Assembly (NCBI GenBank): GCA_963744005.1
Contig: CAVURU010000001.1
Coordinates: 62,001-126,000 of the forward strand
Reading direction: 5' to 3'
Origin: Palsa-504 sp963744005
GTDB taxonomy: Bacteria > Actinomycetota > Actinomycetes > Streptosporangiales > Streptosporangiaceae
DNA length: 64,000 nt
The notes under the pieces were generated by a model. That model was not told the origin of the DNA. It worked only from the letters and a program-made list of their open reading frames with translations, and ran no database searches. Of this stretch, positions 50,509 to 59,922 are shown piece by piece. Each line of letters starts with the position of its first letter. The stretch's first letter is position 1. The position numbers were made by a program, and so were the translations under genes.

Positions 50509-52097
50509 GCGTAAATCAGGGTTCAGGGCGGCCGGAATCGCCGGGATGGGTCGCGCTCGCAGGCGCCGGCCCGGGCGATGAAGGACTGCTGACGGTCCGC
50601 GCGGCCGAGCTCCTCGGCCAGGCGGACCTGGTCGTCGCCCCCGCTGACCTGGCCGGGCTGGCCCGGCGGCACATGAGCCCCGAGGCCACCCTGGCTGAGC
50701 CGGCCGAGGCCGCGGCGACAGCCGCCATGCTGGTGCAAGCCGCGCAGGAGGGCCAGCTCGCGGTCCGGCTGACCGGCGGGGACCCGCTGCTGAACGGCGC
50801 CGCCGCCGAAGCCGCCGCGTGCGCCGCGGCCGGGGTCAGGTTCGAGATCGTCCCCGGTGTCCCGGCGGCCACCGCGGTCCCCGCCTACGCGGGCATCCCG
50901 CTGGTCAGTGACCGCAGCGGCGAGCTGCGGGTGATCCACGCCGCCGAGGTCAGCCGGGTGGCCTACAGCCCGGCCACCCTCGTCGTGCTCGGCGCTGACG
51001 CGGGCCCGGCCGAGCTGGCCAAGATGCTGATCGCGGCCGGCTGGCCGGAAACCGCCCCGTTCGCCGTCACCTGGGACGGCACGACCAGCGCTCAGCAGAC
51101 CGTCACCTCCACCCTGGGCCGGATCGGCCCGGACCTCAAGGCCGCCGGGGTCTCGCTGGCCAGCATCGCCGGCCCGGCCGTGGCCGTGGTCGGCGAGGCG
51201 GTGACGGCCCGGGACACGCTGTCGTGGTTCGAGACCAAGCCGCTGTTCGGCTGGCGGGTGCTGGTGCCGCGGACCAAGGAGCAGGCCGCCGTGGTGTCAC
51301 AGCGGCTGCGCGAGTACGGAGCGGTGCCCGAGGAGGTGCCGACCATCGCGGTCGAGCCGCCGCGGACGCCGCAGCAGATGGAACGCGCGGTCAAGGGCCT
51401 GGTCACCGGCCGGTACCAGTGGGTGGCCTTCACCTCGGTCAACGCGGTCCGCGCGATCCGGGAGCGGTTCGAGGAGTACGGCCTGGACGCGCGGGCCTTC
51501 GCCGGGGTCAAGGTGGCGGCGGTGGGCGAGCAGACCACGGCGGCGCTGCTCGACTTCGGCATCCGTCCCGACCTGGTCCCCGAGGAGGAGCAGTCGGCCG
51601 AGGGCCTGGCCGACGCGTGGCCGCCGTTCGACGACGTGCTCGACCCGATCAACCGGGTGCTGCTGCCCCGGGCGGATATCGCCACCGAGACGCTGCTGGC
51701 CCGGCTGATCGACCTGGGCTGGGAAGCGGAGGACGTCACGGCCTACCGGACGGTGCGCGCGGCCCCGCCGCCCGCCCCGGTCCGCGAGGCCATCAAGGGC
51801 GGTGGCTTCGACGCCGTGCTGTTCACCTCGTCCTCGACCGTGCGGAACCTGGTCGGCATCGCCGGCAAGCCGCATGCCGTCACCGTGATCGGGGTCATCG
51901 GCCCGCAGACGGCCAAGACCGCGGCCGAGTTCGGGCTGCGGGTCGACGTCATGGCGCCCAGGCCGTCCATGGCGGCGCTGGTCGAGGCGCTGGCCCAGCA
52001 CGGCGCCGGCCTGCGGGCCGCAGCCGTAGCGGCCGGCGAGCCTGTCCGGCGGCCCAGTGAGCGCCGCCGGGGCGCGCGCCGCCGGACCGCGCGATGA
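50505..52097 (+). CDS. hemD: Uroporphyrinogen-III synthase fused to a methyltransferase-like domain
   Basis: A 530-residue two-domain protein, the usual actinobacterial arrangement. The N-terminal tetrapyrrole-methyltransferase-like half (1-225) has GAGPGDEGLLTVRAAELLGQADL and VRLTGGDPLLNG. Its key GGDPFVFGRGGE motif is changed, so methylation may be lost. The C-terminal synthase half (about 245-500) has VLVPRTKEQAAVVSQRL, TSVNAVRAIRERF, PRADIATETL and VLFTSSSTVRNLVGI. It closes hydroxymethylbilane into uroporphyrinogen III. GTG 50505 overlaps hemC. Confidence 0.93.
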   Translation: MSVNQGSGRPESPGWVALAGAGPGDEGLLTVRAAELLGQADLVVAPADLAGLARRHMSPEATLAEPAEAAATAAMLVQAAQEGQLAVRLTGGDPLLNGAAAEAAACAAAGVRFEIVPGVPAATAVPAYAGIPLVSDRSGELRVIHAAEVSRVAYSPATLVVLGADAGPAELAKMLIAAGWPETAPFAVTWDGTTSAQQTVTSTLGRIGPDLKAAGVSLASIAGPAVAVVGEAVTARDTLSWFETKPLFGWRVLVPRTKEQAAVVSQRLREYGAVPEEVPTIAVEPPRTPQQMERAVKGLVTGRYQWVAFTSVNAVRAIRERFEEYGLDARAFAGVKVAAVGEQTTAALLDFGIRPDLVPEEEQSAEGLADAWPPFDDVLDPINRVLLPRADIATETLLARLIDLGWEAEDVTAYRTVRAAPPPAPVREAIKGGGFDAVLFTSSSTVRNLVGIAGKPHAVTVIGVIGPQTAKTAAEFGLRVDVMAPRPSMAALVEALAQHGAGLRAAAVAAGEPVRRPSERRRGARRRTAR

Positions 52098-52119
52098 GCC
52101 AGCGGACGGGGGACCGGCC

Positions 52120-53106
52120 ATGAGCGGCTTCCCCGCCGTCCGGCCCCGGCGGCTGCGCCGCACGCCGGCCCTGCGGTCACTGGTCGCCGAGACGTCGCTG
52201 CGCCCGGGTGAGCTGGTCCTGCCCGTGTTCGTCAAGGAGGGCCTCAGCGAGCCGCGGCCGATCAGCTCGATGCCCGGCGTCCTCCAGCACACCCGGGACA
52301 GCCTGCGCAAGGCCGCCGCCGAGGCGGCGGGCGCCGGCGTGGGCGGGCTGATCGTGTTCGGCGTGCCCGCGGTCAAGGACGGCCGCGGCTCCGCCGCCGA
52401 CGACCCGGCCGGCGTCTCCCAGCAGGCCCTGGCCGACCTGCGCGCGGAGGTCGGCGACGCCTGCGTGATCATGGCCGACCTGTGCCTGTGCGAGTACACC
52501 GACCACGGCCACTGCGGCCTGCTCGCCCCGGACGGTGACGTCCGCAACGATGCCACCCTGGACCGGTACGCCTCGATCGCGGTGGCTCAGGCGGCGGCGG
52601 GCGCGCACCTGGTCGCGCCCAGCGGGATGATGGACGGGCAGGTGGCGGCCATCCGCGCCGCGCTGGACCGGGCCGGCTATCGCGACACCGGCATCTGCGC
52701 CTACTCGGCCAAGTACGCGTCCGCCTTCTACGGCCCGTTCCGCGAGGCGGCCGAGGGCGCGCCGCAGTTCGGTGACCGGGCCAGCCACCAGCAGGATCCG
52801 GCCAACGCCGCCGAGGCGCTGCGCGAGGTAGCCCTGGACCTCGACGAAGGCGCCGACCTGGTCATGGTCAAGCCCGCCCTGGCCTACCTGGACATCATCC
52901 GGCGGGTCGCGGACATCTCGCCGGTACCGGTGGCGGCGTATCAGGTCAGCGGCGAGTTCGCGATGATCGAGGCCGCGGCGGCCAACGGCTGGCTGGACCG
53001 GGACCGGGTGATCATGGAGACGCTCACCGCCATCCGCCGGGCGGGCGCGGGGATCATCCTGACCTACTGGGCGACCGAGGTGGCCAGCCGGCTGTGCAAA
53101 TCGTGA
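52120..53106 (+). CDS. hemB: Delta-aminolaevulinic acid dehydratase (porphobilinogen synthase)
   Basis: A 328-residue enzyme joining two ALA into porphobilinogen. The two active-site lysines are in YSAKYASAFYGPFREA and VMVKPALAYLDII. The metal site ADLCLCEYTDHGHCG has the Cys-rich zinc form. Start ATG 52120 with ACGGGGGA upstream; earlier codons overlap hemD and are not needed. Confidence 0.95.
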   Translation: MSGFPAVRPRRLRRTPALRSLVAETSLRPGELVLPVFVKEGLSEPRPISSMPGVLQHTRDSLRKAAAEAAGAGVGGLIVFGVPAVKDGRGSAADDPAGVSQQALADLRAEVGDACVIMADLCLCEYTDHGHCGLLAPDGDVRNDATLDRYASIAVAQAAAGAHLVAPSGMMDGQVAAIRAALDRAGYRDTGICAYSAKYASAFYGPFREAAEGAPQFGDRASHQQDPANAAEALREVALDLDEGADLVMVKPALAYLDIIRRVADISPVPVAAYQVSGEFAMIEAAAANGWLDRDRVIMETLTAIRRAGAGIILTYWATEVASRLCKS

Positions 53107-53233
53107 CCCGCCCATGTCGTCCATATGGCCCGAACGGGCCGTGGTTCGTGCCCTACGATGGGTGACAGGGTTAACCGGTCGGCCAGAGCAAAATCGCGGC
53201 GGGCAAGTTCCTCATCTGGAGTGACGGCTACTG

Positions 53234-53902
53234 ATGGTTGACGTGGTACGGCGCCGCGGTGAACGAGCCCGCGGCCGGGGAGCCGAGCGTCATCAGGCGC
53301 CCGGGGCCGCGGCGGCTGAGTACGCGTCCCTGGGCTGGCCGGTATGCCTGGGCGCGCATTCCTATCGCGGTTCCCGCGGGTCCATCGAGCCCGGCCGGGC
53401 CTGCTCGTGTGACCGGGTGGGATGCCCGGCGCCCGGGGCCCACCCGGTGTCCCCGGCCTGGCAGATGCAGGCCACGGTGGATACCGCCGTGATCGAGAGC
53501 TGGTGGGAAGCCCGGCCCGAGGCGAGCGTCATGCTCGTCACCGGCCGGGTTTTTGATGTCCTGGACGTGCCCGCCGCGGCCGGCGCGGCCGCGCTGGCCT
53601 CGATGCAGGCGGCGGGCGTCACCGTGGGGCCGGTCGCGGGCCTGGGTCAGGACCGGATGCTGTTCTTCGTGCTGACCAGAGGCGCCCCGGCCGACGAAGA
53701 CGAGTGGTGGTCCTGCGGGCTGGACTGCGAGCCGGAGAGCGTCACGCCCGGCCTGCGCTGGCACTGCCGCGACAGCTACGTGCTGGCGCCCCCGTCGGCC
53801 TGCGGCCCGGGGCTGGCGCACTGGCTGCGCTCGCCGGCCGAGTATCCGCTGCCGGACGCGGTGCGGCTGCTGGAGCATCTCGTCGACGCCTGCGAGGCCT
53901 GA
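53234..53902 (+). CDS. Primase/polymerase N-terminal-like protein, short
   Basis: A 222-residue protein related to the N-terminal prim-pol domain: YASLGWPVCLGAHSY, a Cys-rich CSCDRVGCPAPGAHPVSPAWQMQA, and VMLVTGRVFDVLDVPAAAGAAAL. The catalytic Asp pattern is VFDVLDVP. It has no helicase part. The same stand-alone gene sits between hemB and hemL in Streptomyces, so it is a core chromosomal gene, not a plasmid remnant. Its role in these bacteria is unclear. Confidence 0.8.
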   Translation: MVDVVRRRGERARGRGAERHQAPGAAAAEYASLGWPVCLGAHSYRGSRGSIEPGRACSCDRVGCPAPGAHPVSPAWQMQATVDTAVIESWWEARPEASVMLVTGRVFDVLDVPAAAGAAALASMQAAGVTVGPVAGLGQDRMLFFVLTRGAPADEDEWWSCGLDCEPESVTPGLRWHCRDSYVLAPPSACGPGLAHWLRSPAEYPLPDAVRLLEHLVDACEA

Positions 53903-53904
53903 CC

Positions 53905-55226
53905 GTGACCGATCACGCGCCCGCCTCCGGCGGGACCGCCCGGAGCGAGGCCCTGTTCGCCCGGGCCCGCTCGGTGACGCCCGGCGGGGTCAACTCGCCG
54001 GTGCGCGCCTTCGGCGCCGTCGGCGGCGTGCCCCGGTTCATGGTCCGCGGATCCGGGCCCTACCTGACCGACGCGGACGGCCGCGAGTACGTCGACCTGG
54101 TCTGCTCGTGGGGCCCGATGATCCTCGGGCACGCCTACCCGGCCGTCATCTCCGCGGTGTCGGCCGCGCTGGCCTCGGGCACGTCGTTCGGCACGGCCAC
54201 GCCGGGCGAGGTCGAGCTGGCCGAGCAGATCGTGGCCCGGGCCCCGGTAGAGCAGGTCCGCCTGGTCAGCTCGGGCACCGAGGCCACCATGTCCGCCGTC
54301 CGGCTGGCCCGCGGCTTCACCGGGCGGTCGCTGGTGGTCAAGTTCGCGGGCTGCTACCACGGGCACGTGGACGCCCTGCTGGCGGCGGCCGGGTCCGGGG
54401 TGGCGACGTTCGGCCTGCCGGACTCGCCCGGCGTGACCGGCGCCGCGGCCAGCGACACCCTGGTCCTGCCCTACAACGACGTGGCGGCGGTGTCGTCGGT
54501 GTTCGCGGCGCGCGGGGAGTCCATCGCCTGCGTGATCACCGAGGCGTGCCCGGCCAACATGGGCGTCGTGCCGCCGCAGGCCGGCTTCAACGCCCTGCTC
54601 GCCTCGCTGTGCCGGTCGGCCGGGGCGCTGCTGATCATGGACGAGGTCCTGACCGGGTTCCGGGTGTCGCCTGGCGCTGGTACGGGATCGACGGCGTGGC
54701 CGGGGACCTGGTCACGTTCGGCAAGGTGATGGGCGGCGGCCTGCCTGCCGCCGCCTTCGGCGGGCGGGCCGAGGTCATGTCGCGGCTCGCCCCGGCCGGA
54801 CCGGTCTACCAGGCCGGAACGCTGTCCGGTAACCCGCTGGCCGTCGCGGCCGGGCTGGCTACGCTGCGGTCCTGTACCCCGGACGTCTACGCCCGGGTCG
54901 ACGCCGCCGCCGCCGCGGTGGCCAAGATGGCGTCCTCGGCCCTGGATGCCGCCGGGGTCCCGCACTACCTGTCCGCGGCCGGGAATCTCTTCTCGCTGTT
55001 CCTTGGCGTCACCGAGCCGGTCCGGTCGTACGCCGGCGCCCGGCAGCAGTCCGCCGCCGGGTACGCCGCGTTCTTCCACGCCATGCTCGACGCCGGGATC
55101 TACCTGCCGCCGTCCGGGTACGAGGCGTGGTTCTTGTCCGCCGCCCACGACGACACCGCGCTGGACCGCATCTCCGCTGCCCTCCCGGCGTCGGCCCGCG
55201 CCGCCGCGGCCGCGCTGGGCGCGTGA
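53905..55226 (+). CDS. hemL: Glutamate-1-semialdehyde 2,1-aminomutase, frameshifted
   Basis: A PLP enzyme giving 5-aminolaevulinate (about 440 residues once repaired). Start GTG 53905, two bases after the previous stop. The first part (SVTPGGVNSPVRAFGAVGG, GTEATMSAVRLARGFTGR, IMDEVLTGFRVS) is in one frame. From about 54675 the sequence continues in the next frame: WYGIDGVAGDLVTFGKVMGGGLPAAAFGG, with the PLP lysine in FGKVMGGG. One base added at GTGTCGCCTGG makes the length divisible by three. HemL is normally essential in this pathway, so a sequence error is likely. Confidence 0.88.
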
Positions 55227-55437
55227 CGTCCGCTCCCGGTGCTCGCCGCACTTCCTAGAACAGGGTTCACCATCAGCTGCGTCGGGCGACGCCGGTCTGG
55301 CCGCCGGACGTTCCCGCCCATAGCCCGGGTGCGAGGCGGCGGCCCCCGTTCCCGGCGCCTTCCGCTGGGCTGATGCCGGGACGCCCGGGTCCGGGCCGGC
55401 CCTGCCCGGCCGCCGCCTGCGCGGAAGATCTAGAGTT

Positions 55438-55451
55438 TGGTTCTAAAACCA
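55438..55451. promoter_or_regulatory. Inverted repeat TGGTT-CTAA-AACCA before the DHA2 exporter
   Basis: Perfect 5-base arms in an AT-rich patch, about 52 bases upstream of the exporter GTG. It is the right size and place for a TetR/MarR-type operator, but no such regulator gene is adjacent. Confidence 0.45.
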
Positions 55452-55502
55452 GATTCGGTGCCCAGCGGGCGTCCGGGCCCTAGGGGCCCGGTGGGAGGTG
55501 GC

Positions 55503-56978
55503 GTGAGCCGGTGGCGGCCAAGCCAGGAACTGGTCGTCCTGGTGACCTACTCCGTCGGGCTGTACATGGTGGCGGTGGACAACACCATCATCTTCACCGC
55601 GCTGCCGTCGGTCGCCCGGGACTTCCACGTGACCCTGGCCGACGCGCAGTGGGTGACGGTGAGCTACCTGCTTACCCTGGCCATGATGGTCCCGTGCTCG
55701 GGCTGGATCGGGGACCGGTTCGGCACCCGGCGGACGTACCTGGTCGCCCTGGTGCTGTTCACCGTGGCGTCCGCGCTGTGCGGCCTGTCCGGCTCGCTGA
55801 CCGAGCTGGTCATCTTCCGGGTCATGCAGGGCGTGGGCGGCGGGCTGATCATCCCGGTCGGGCAGGCCATGCTGTTCCGCACCTTCCCGCCCGCGCGCCG
55901 GGCCCGTGCCACCGGACTGGTCCTGCTGGGCAGCAGCCTGGGCCCGGCCACCGGCCCGGTGCTGGGCGGCGTGCTGACCACGTTCCTGTCCTGGCGCTGG
56001 TGCTTCTTCGTCAACGTCCCGTTCGGCACCATCGTGCTGATCATCGGGCTGCTGTTCCTGGCCGAGCACCGCGAGCCGGCCGCCGGCCGCCTCGACGTGG
56101 CCGGCTTCCTGCTGGCCGGCGGGGGCCTGGCGCTGGTCCTGTACGCGCTGAGTGAGTCCCCGGCCCGCGGCTGGGGCAGTCCGGTCATCATCACCACCGC
56201 CGTGCTCGGCGTGGCCGCGCTGGCCGCGATGGTGACCGTCGAACTGCGGCTGAAATCGCCGATGCTCAACCTGAGGCTGCTGGGTAACCGGATCTTCCGC
56301 ACCGCCACCCTCGTCTCGGTGTGCCAGCAGGCCGCCTACATCGGCTACCTGTTCATCATGCCCGAGTTCCTGCAGCAGGCCCGGGGCGCCTCCGCGCTGA
56401 GTTCCGGGCTGACCACGTTCCCGGGCGCGGTCGGGCTGCTGATCGCGGCCCAGCTCGCGGCGCGCGTCTACCCCCGCGTCGGGCCACGGCGCATTGCCGT
56501 GTGCGGGATGCTCGGCGTGATCATCGTCTGGTGCGTGATCGGGCTGACCGTCGGGCTGGACACCAGCATCTGGCTGATCCGGGTGCTGACCTTCTTCAGC
56601 GGGTTCGCCAGCGGATGGTGCCTGGTCGCGGTGCAGAGCGCGTCGTTCGCCACCATCTCCTCGGCCGACACGGGTCGGGCCTCCGCGCTGTTCAACACCC
56701 AGAACCAGGTCGCGGGCGGCGTCGGCGTGGCCGTGCTGGTCACGGTCGTCTCGGCACTGACCCCGGCCGGGGCCACCGGGGGCGCACTGGTCCCGGTCTT
56801 CCACCGGGCTTTCCTGACCGCGGCCTTGATGGAGGCCATCGGCGTGCCCTTCGCGCTGTCCATCCGGGATGCCGACGCCGCGTCCACCATGCGCCAGCGG
56901 GAGCGCATCCCGGCCGCGCCGGCACCTCCGGCGGCCGTTCCGCCGGGCGTCGGCGAGGGCCCCGCGGACCTCGGGTAG
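55503..56978 (+). CDS. DHA2-family MFS drug exporter (EmrB/QacA type)
   Basis: A 491-residue exporter with 14 predicted helices. DHA2 motifs: MVAVDNTIIFTALPSVARDFH, GWIGDRFGTRRTYL (motif A) and LGSSLGPATGPVLGGVLTTFLSWRWCFFVNVP (motif C). Start GTG 55503 has GGGAGGTGG upstream. It probably exports hydrophobic drugs or metabolites by proton antiport. A palindrome sits before it. Confidence 0.88.
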   Translation: MSRWRPSQELVVLVTYSVGLYMVAVDNTIIFTALPSVARDFHVTLADAQWVTVSYLLTLAMMVPCSGWIGDRFGTRRTYLVALVLFTVASALCGLSGSLTELVIFRVMQGVGGGLIIPVGQAMLFRTFPPARRARATGLVLLGSSLGPATGPVLGGVLTTFLSWRWCFFVNVPFGTIVLIIGLLFLAEHREPAAGRLDVAGFLLAGGGLALVLYALSESPARGWGSPVIITTAVLGVAALAAMVTVELRLKSPMLNLRLLGNRIFRTATLVSVCQQAAYIGYLFIMPEFLQQARGASALSSGLTTFPGAVGLLIAAQLAARVYPRVGPRRIAVCGMLGVIIVWCVIGLTVGLDTSIWLIRVLTFFSGFASGWCLVAVQSASFATISSADTGRASALFNTQNQVAGGVGVAVLVTVVSALTPAGATGGALVPVFHRAFLTAALMEAIGVPFALSIRDADAASTMRQRERIPAAPAPPAAVPPGVGEGPADLG

Positions 56979-57007
56979 CTGCGGATACTGGGTAAGCTGG
57001 CCGGGCC

Positions 57008-57643
57008 ATGTCCGATACCACCGTGGTCCATCTGCTGCGGCACGGCGAAGTAGACAACCCGCACGGGATCCTCTACGGCCGCCTGCCCGGCTATCACCTG
57101 TCCGCCCGCGGCCGGGCCATGGCGGAAGCGGCGGCGGACTATTTCGCCGGCCGGACCGTGGCGGCGTTGTTCAGCTCGCCGCTGGAACGGGCCCAGGAAA
57201 CCGCGCGCCCGGTGGCGCAGCGCCTCGGCCTGCCGATCGTGACCGACGACCGCCTGATCGAGTCGTGGAACCACTTCGAGGGCCAGCGGTTCGGCGTGGG
57301 TGACGGCTCGCTGCGGCACCCGGCCCACTGGCCCCACCTGGCCAACCCGTTCCGGCCTTCCTGGGGGGAGCCCTACGGGCAGGTCGCAGCCCGGGTGCAG
57401 GCGGCCCTGCAGGCCGCACGGGAGGCGGCGGCCGGCCGCGAGGCGGTGTGCGTGAGCCACCAGCTGCCCATCTGGGTCACCCGGCGAGCCGCCGAGAACC
57501 GCCGGCTGTGGCACAACCCGGCCCGGCGCGAGTGCGCGCTCGGCAGTGTGACCAGCTTCACCTACGCCGGGGACGAGCTGGTCGCCGTGTCCTACACCGT
57601 GCCGCCCCCGGGTCACGGCACCCGGGACGATGAGGCACAATAG
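57008..57643 (+). CDS. Histidine phosphatase (phosphoglycerate-mutase-like)
   Basis: A 211-residue phosphatase with LLRHGEVDNP (catalytic His13-type, RHGE), a second His in CVSHQLPIWV, and the SSPLERAQETARPVA stretch. The role is dephosphorylation of an unknown small molecule. It precedes the cytochrome c genes in Streptomyces too. Confidence 0.9.
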   Translation: MSDTTVVHLLRHGEVDNPHGILYGRLPGYHLSARGRAMAEAAADYFAGRTVAALFSSPLERAQETARPVAQRLGLPIVTDDRLIESWNHFEGQRFGVGDGSLRHPAHWPHLANPFRPSWGEPYGQVAARVQAALQAAREAAAGREAVCVSHQLPIWVTRRAAENRRLWHNPARRECALGSVTSFTYAGDELVAVSYTVPPPGHGTRDDEAQ

Positions 57644-57674
57644 GTCAGTACTACCCCCTGTAGGAGATCGTTTC

Positions 57675-58274
57675 GTGTTCAGAGCCAAGCGCCGTCTGGT
57701 CGTCTTGGCAGCGACTCTGCTCGCCGGGACGGCGCTGGCCGTGGTGCTGCTGACCGGCTGGGCGAGCGGCGGGAAGAGTGGCCAGACCGATGTCGCCGGC
57801 AACGCCGGCGCCGTGCTCTATTCGGCTGGGCACCGGCCGCTGGCGCCCGACTTCACGGCCACCACGCTGACCGGGTCACCGCTGAACTTCGCGTCCTACC
57901 GGGGCCAGGTGGTCGTGGTCAACTTCTGGGGTTCCTGGTGCGCGCCGTGCCGGTCCGAGGCTCCGGTCCTGTCCGTGGCGGCCCAGCAGTACCGGTCGGC
58001 CGGCGTGTCCTTCCTCGGCGTGGACGTGCGGGACACGGCCACCAGCGCCCTGGCCTTCACCCGGAACTTCGGCGTCGGCTACCCGAGCGTCAGCGATTCC
58101 GGCTCGCAGATCACCCTGGACTTCACGTCCGTCGTACCGATCGCCGGCACCCCCACTACGCTGGTGGTCGACCGGACCGGGCACATTGCCGGGGCGGTCT
58201 TCGGCACGGTGACCCACCAGGAGCTGGCTGACATCCTGACCTCGGTCACCGGTAAGGCGACGGGTAGCTCATGA
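57675..58274 (+). CDS. resA: Thiol-disulfide oxidoreductase ResA/TlpA-like
   Basis: A 199-residue membrane-anchored thioredoxin: N-terminal TM (8-31), then a redox site WCAPC at about 87-91, plus GTPTTLVVDRTGHIAG. It keeps apocytochrome c cysteines reduced for haem attachment outside the membrane. Start GTG 57675 with TAGGAG 9 bases upstream. It overlaps resB by four bases. The expected ccdA partner is not between resA and resB. Confidence 0.88.
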   Translation: MFRAKRRLVVLAATLLAGTALAVVLLTGWASGGKSGQTDVAGNAGAVLYSAGHRPLAPDFTATTLTGSPLNFASYRGQVVVVNFWGSWCAPCRSEAPVLSVAAQQYRSAGVSFLGVDVRDTATSALAFTRNFGVGYPSVSDSGSQITLDFTSVVPIAGTPTTLVVDRTGHIAGAVFGTVTHQELADILTSVTGKATGSS

Positions 58275-59918
58275 CTGACGTGCGTGCGCCGGAGGCGGAC
58301 CCGTTCGAGCCGGCGGCTGACCTGGATGACACCGGGAGGCCGGCCCCGGGCCGTCCGGCCAGCACGTTCGGGCTCGGCGACTGGCTCAGGTGGGCCTGGC
58401 GCCAGCTCACCTCGATGCGGATCGCGCTGATCCTGCTCTTCCTGCTGGCCCTGGCCAGTGTGCCCGGGTCGATTCTGCCGCAGCAGGGCGCTGACCCGGC
58501 GGGCGTGCAGCAGTACTTCAGCTCGCACAAGTCCCTCGCTCCGCTGCTGAACCATCTCGGGCTGTTCAACGTCTTCGCCGCGCCCTGGTTCGCGGCCATC
58601 TACCTGCTGTTGTTCGCCTCGCTCGTGGGCTGCGTGGTGCCCCGGACGTTCCGGCTGGCCAGGCTCGGCCCGGACCCTGCCGCCGCGTGCTCCGCGTCAT
58701 CTGACCAGGCTGCCGCGGTCGGCTGAGTACCCCAGCGCGCTGGCCCCGGCCCAAGCCGCCGAGGTGGCCGCGACGGTCCTGTCCGGCCGCGGTTTCCGGC
58801 TGCGCAGGTCGGCCGCCGATGAGGCCGGACGGGACGGGCCCTGGGTGTCGGCCGAGAAGGGCTACCTGCGGGAGGTCGGTAACCTGCTCTTCCACCTGTC
58901 CCTGCTCGGGATCCTGGTCTCGGTCGCCCTGGGCGGCCTGTTCGGCTACAAGGCCGACCGGCTGCTCGTGCAGGGAGACACCTTCGCGGACACGCAGAGC
59001 GCGCTGGATGAGTTCCATCCCGGGCGGCTCGTCAGCGCCGCCGATCTCAGCCCGTTCACCATCACGCTGAACAAGTTCAACGCCAGCTACATCGCCTCCG
59101 GGGAGCAGCGCGGGCAGCCCGCCACGTTCGACGGGCAGCTCAGCTACACCTCGCAGCCAGGTGGCCGGTCCCAGAGTTACGACCTGCAGGTCAACCACCC
59201 GCTGTCGGTCGACGGGGCCAAGGTCTACCTGATCGGGCACGGCTACGCGCCGGTGTTCAAGGTGACCGACTCGCGCGGGCAGGTGGTGTACAACCAGGCC
59301 ACGCCATTCATCTCCGGCAGCACCGGCAACTTCCTGTCCGAGGGCGTGGTGAAGGTCCCGGACGCCCAGCCGCAGCAGCTCGGCTTCACCGGCGTCTTCG
59401 TGCCGACCGCCGTCGAGATCAACGGCGTGCTGTCCTCGGCGTTCCCGGCGGCCGACAACCCGGTCGTGAGCCTGATCGCCTTCTCCGGAAACCTCGGCCT
59501 GGACAGCGGCGTGGCGCAGTCGGTCTACACGCTGAACACCACCGGGATGAAGCAGCTGACGTCCAGCCCTGAGCTGCTGACTCCCGGCCAGTCGCTGAAA
59601 CTGCCAGGCGGCCAGGGCATCATCACGTTCACCGGGTACGTGCCCTGGGTGAGCTTGGCCATCACCCACGACCCAGGCCAGCTGCCCGCCCTGATCTGCG
59701 GCATGACCGCGCTAGCCGGCCTGCTGCTGTCCTTCGCGGTGCGCCGGCGGCGCGTCTTCGTCCGGGCCCGCCCGGCCGGCCCGGGCAGCACGGTGCAGAT
59801 CGGCGGCCTGACCCGGATGGACGCCAGCGGCGGTTTTGAAGAGGAGTTCGCGTCCTTGGCGGCCGCGCTGCGGTCCGCGCACGATCAGGCGGCGAACAAC
59901 CGACCAGAGGAAGAGTGA
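58271..59918 (+). CDS. resB: Cytochrome c biogenesis protein ResB, frameshifted
   Basis: A membrane protein of about 548 residues that, with ResC/CcsB, carries and attaches haem. The first frame holds WLRWAWRQLTSMRIALILLFLLALASVPGSILPQQ and LVGCVVPRTFRL. From about 58650 the family-like sequence continues as GSARTLPPRAPRHLTRLPRSAEYPSALAP in the next frame. Deleting one A at CTGGCCAGGCTCG restores one frame and a length divisible by three. A large extracytoplasmic part (LFGYKADRLLVQGDTFADTQ...) and a last TM near 59700 follow. Confidence 0.85.
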
Positions 59919-59922
59919 GGCC

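Noticed and set aside
53234..53902. Plasmid-type primase
   Set aside because: This short prim-pol-like gene lies between hemB and hemL, a conserved chromosomal position; no replication origin or plasmid gene is near.
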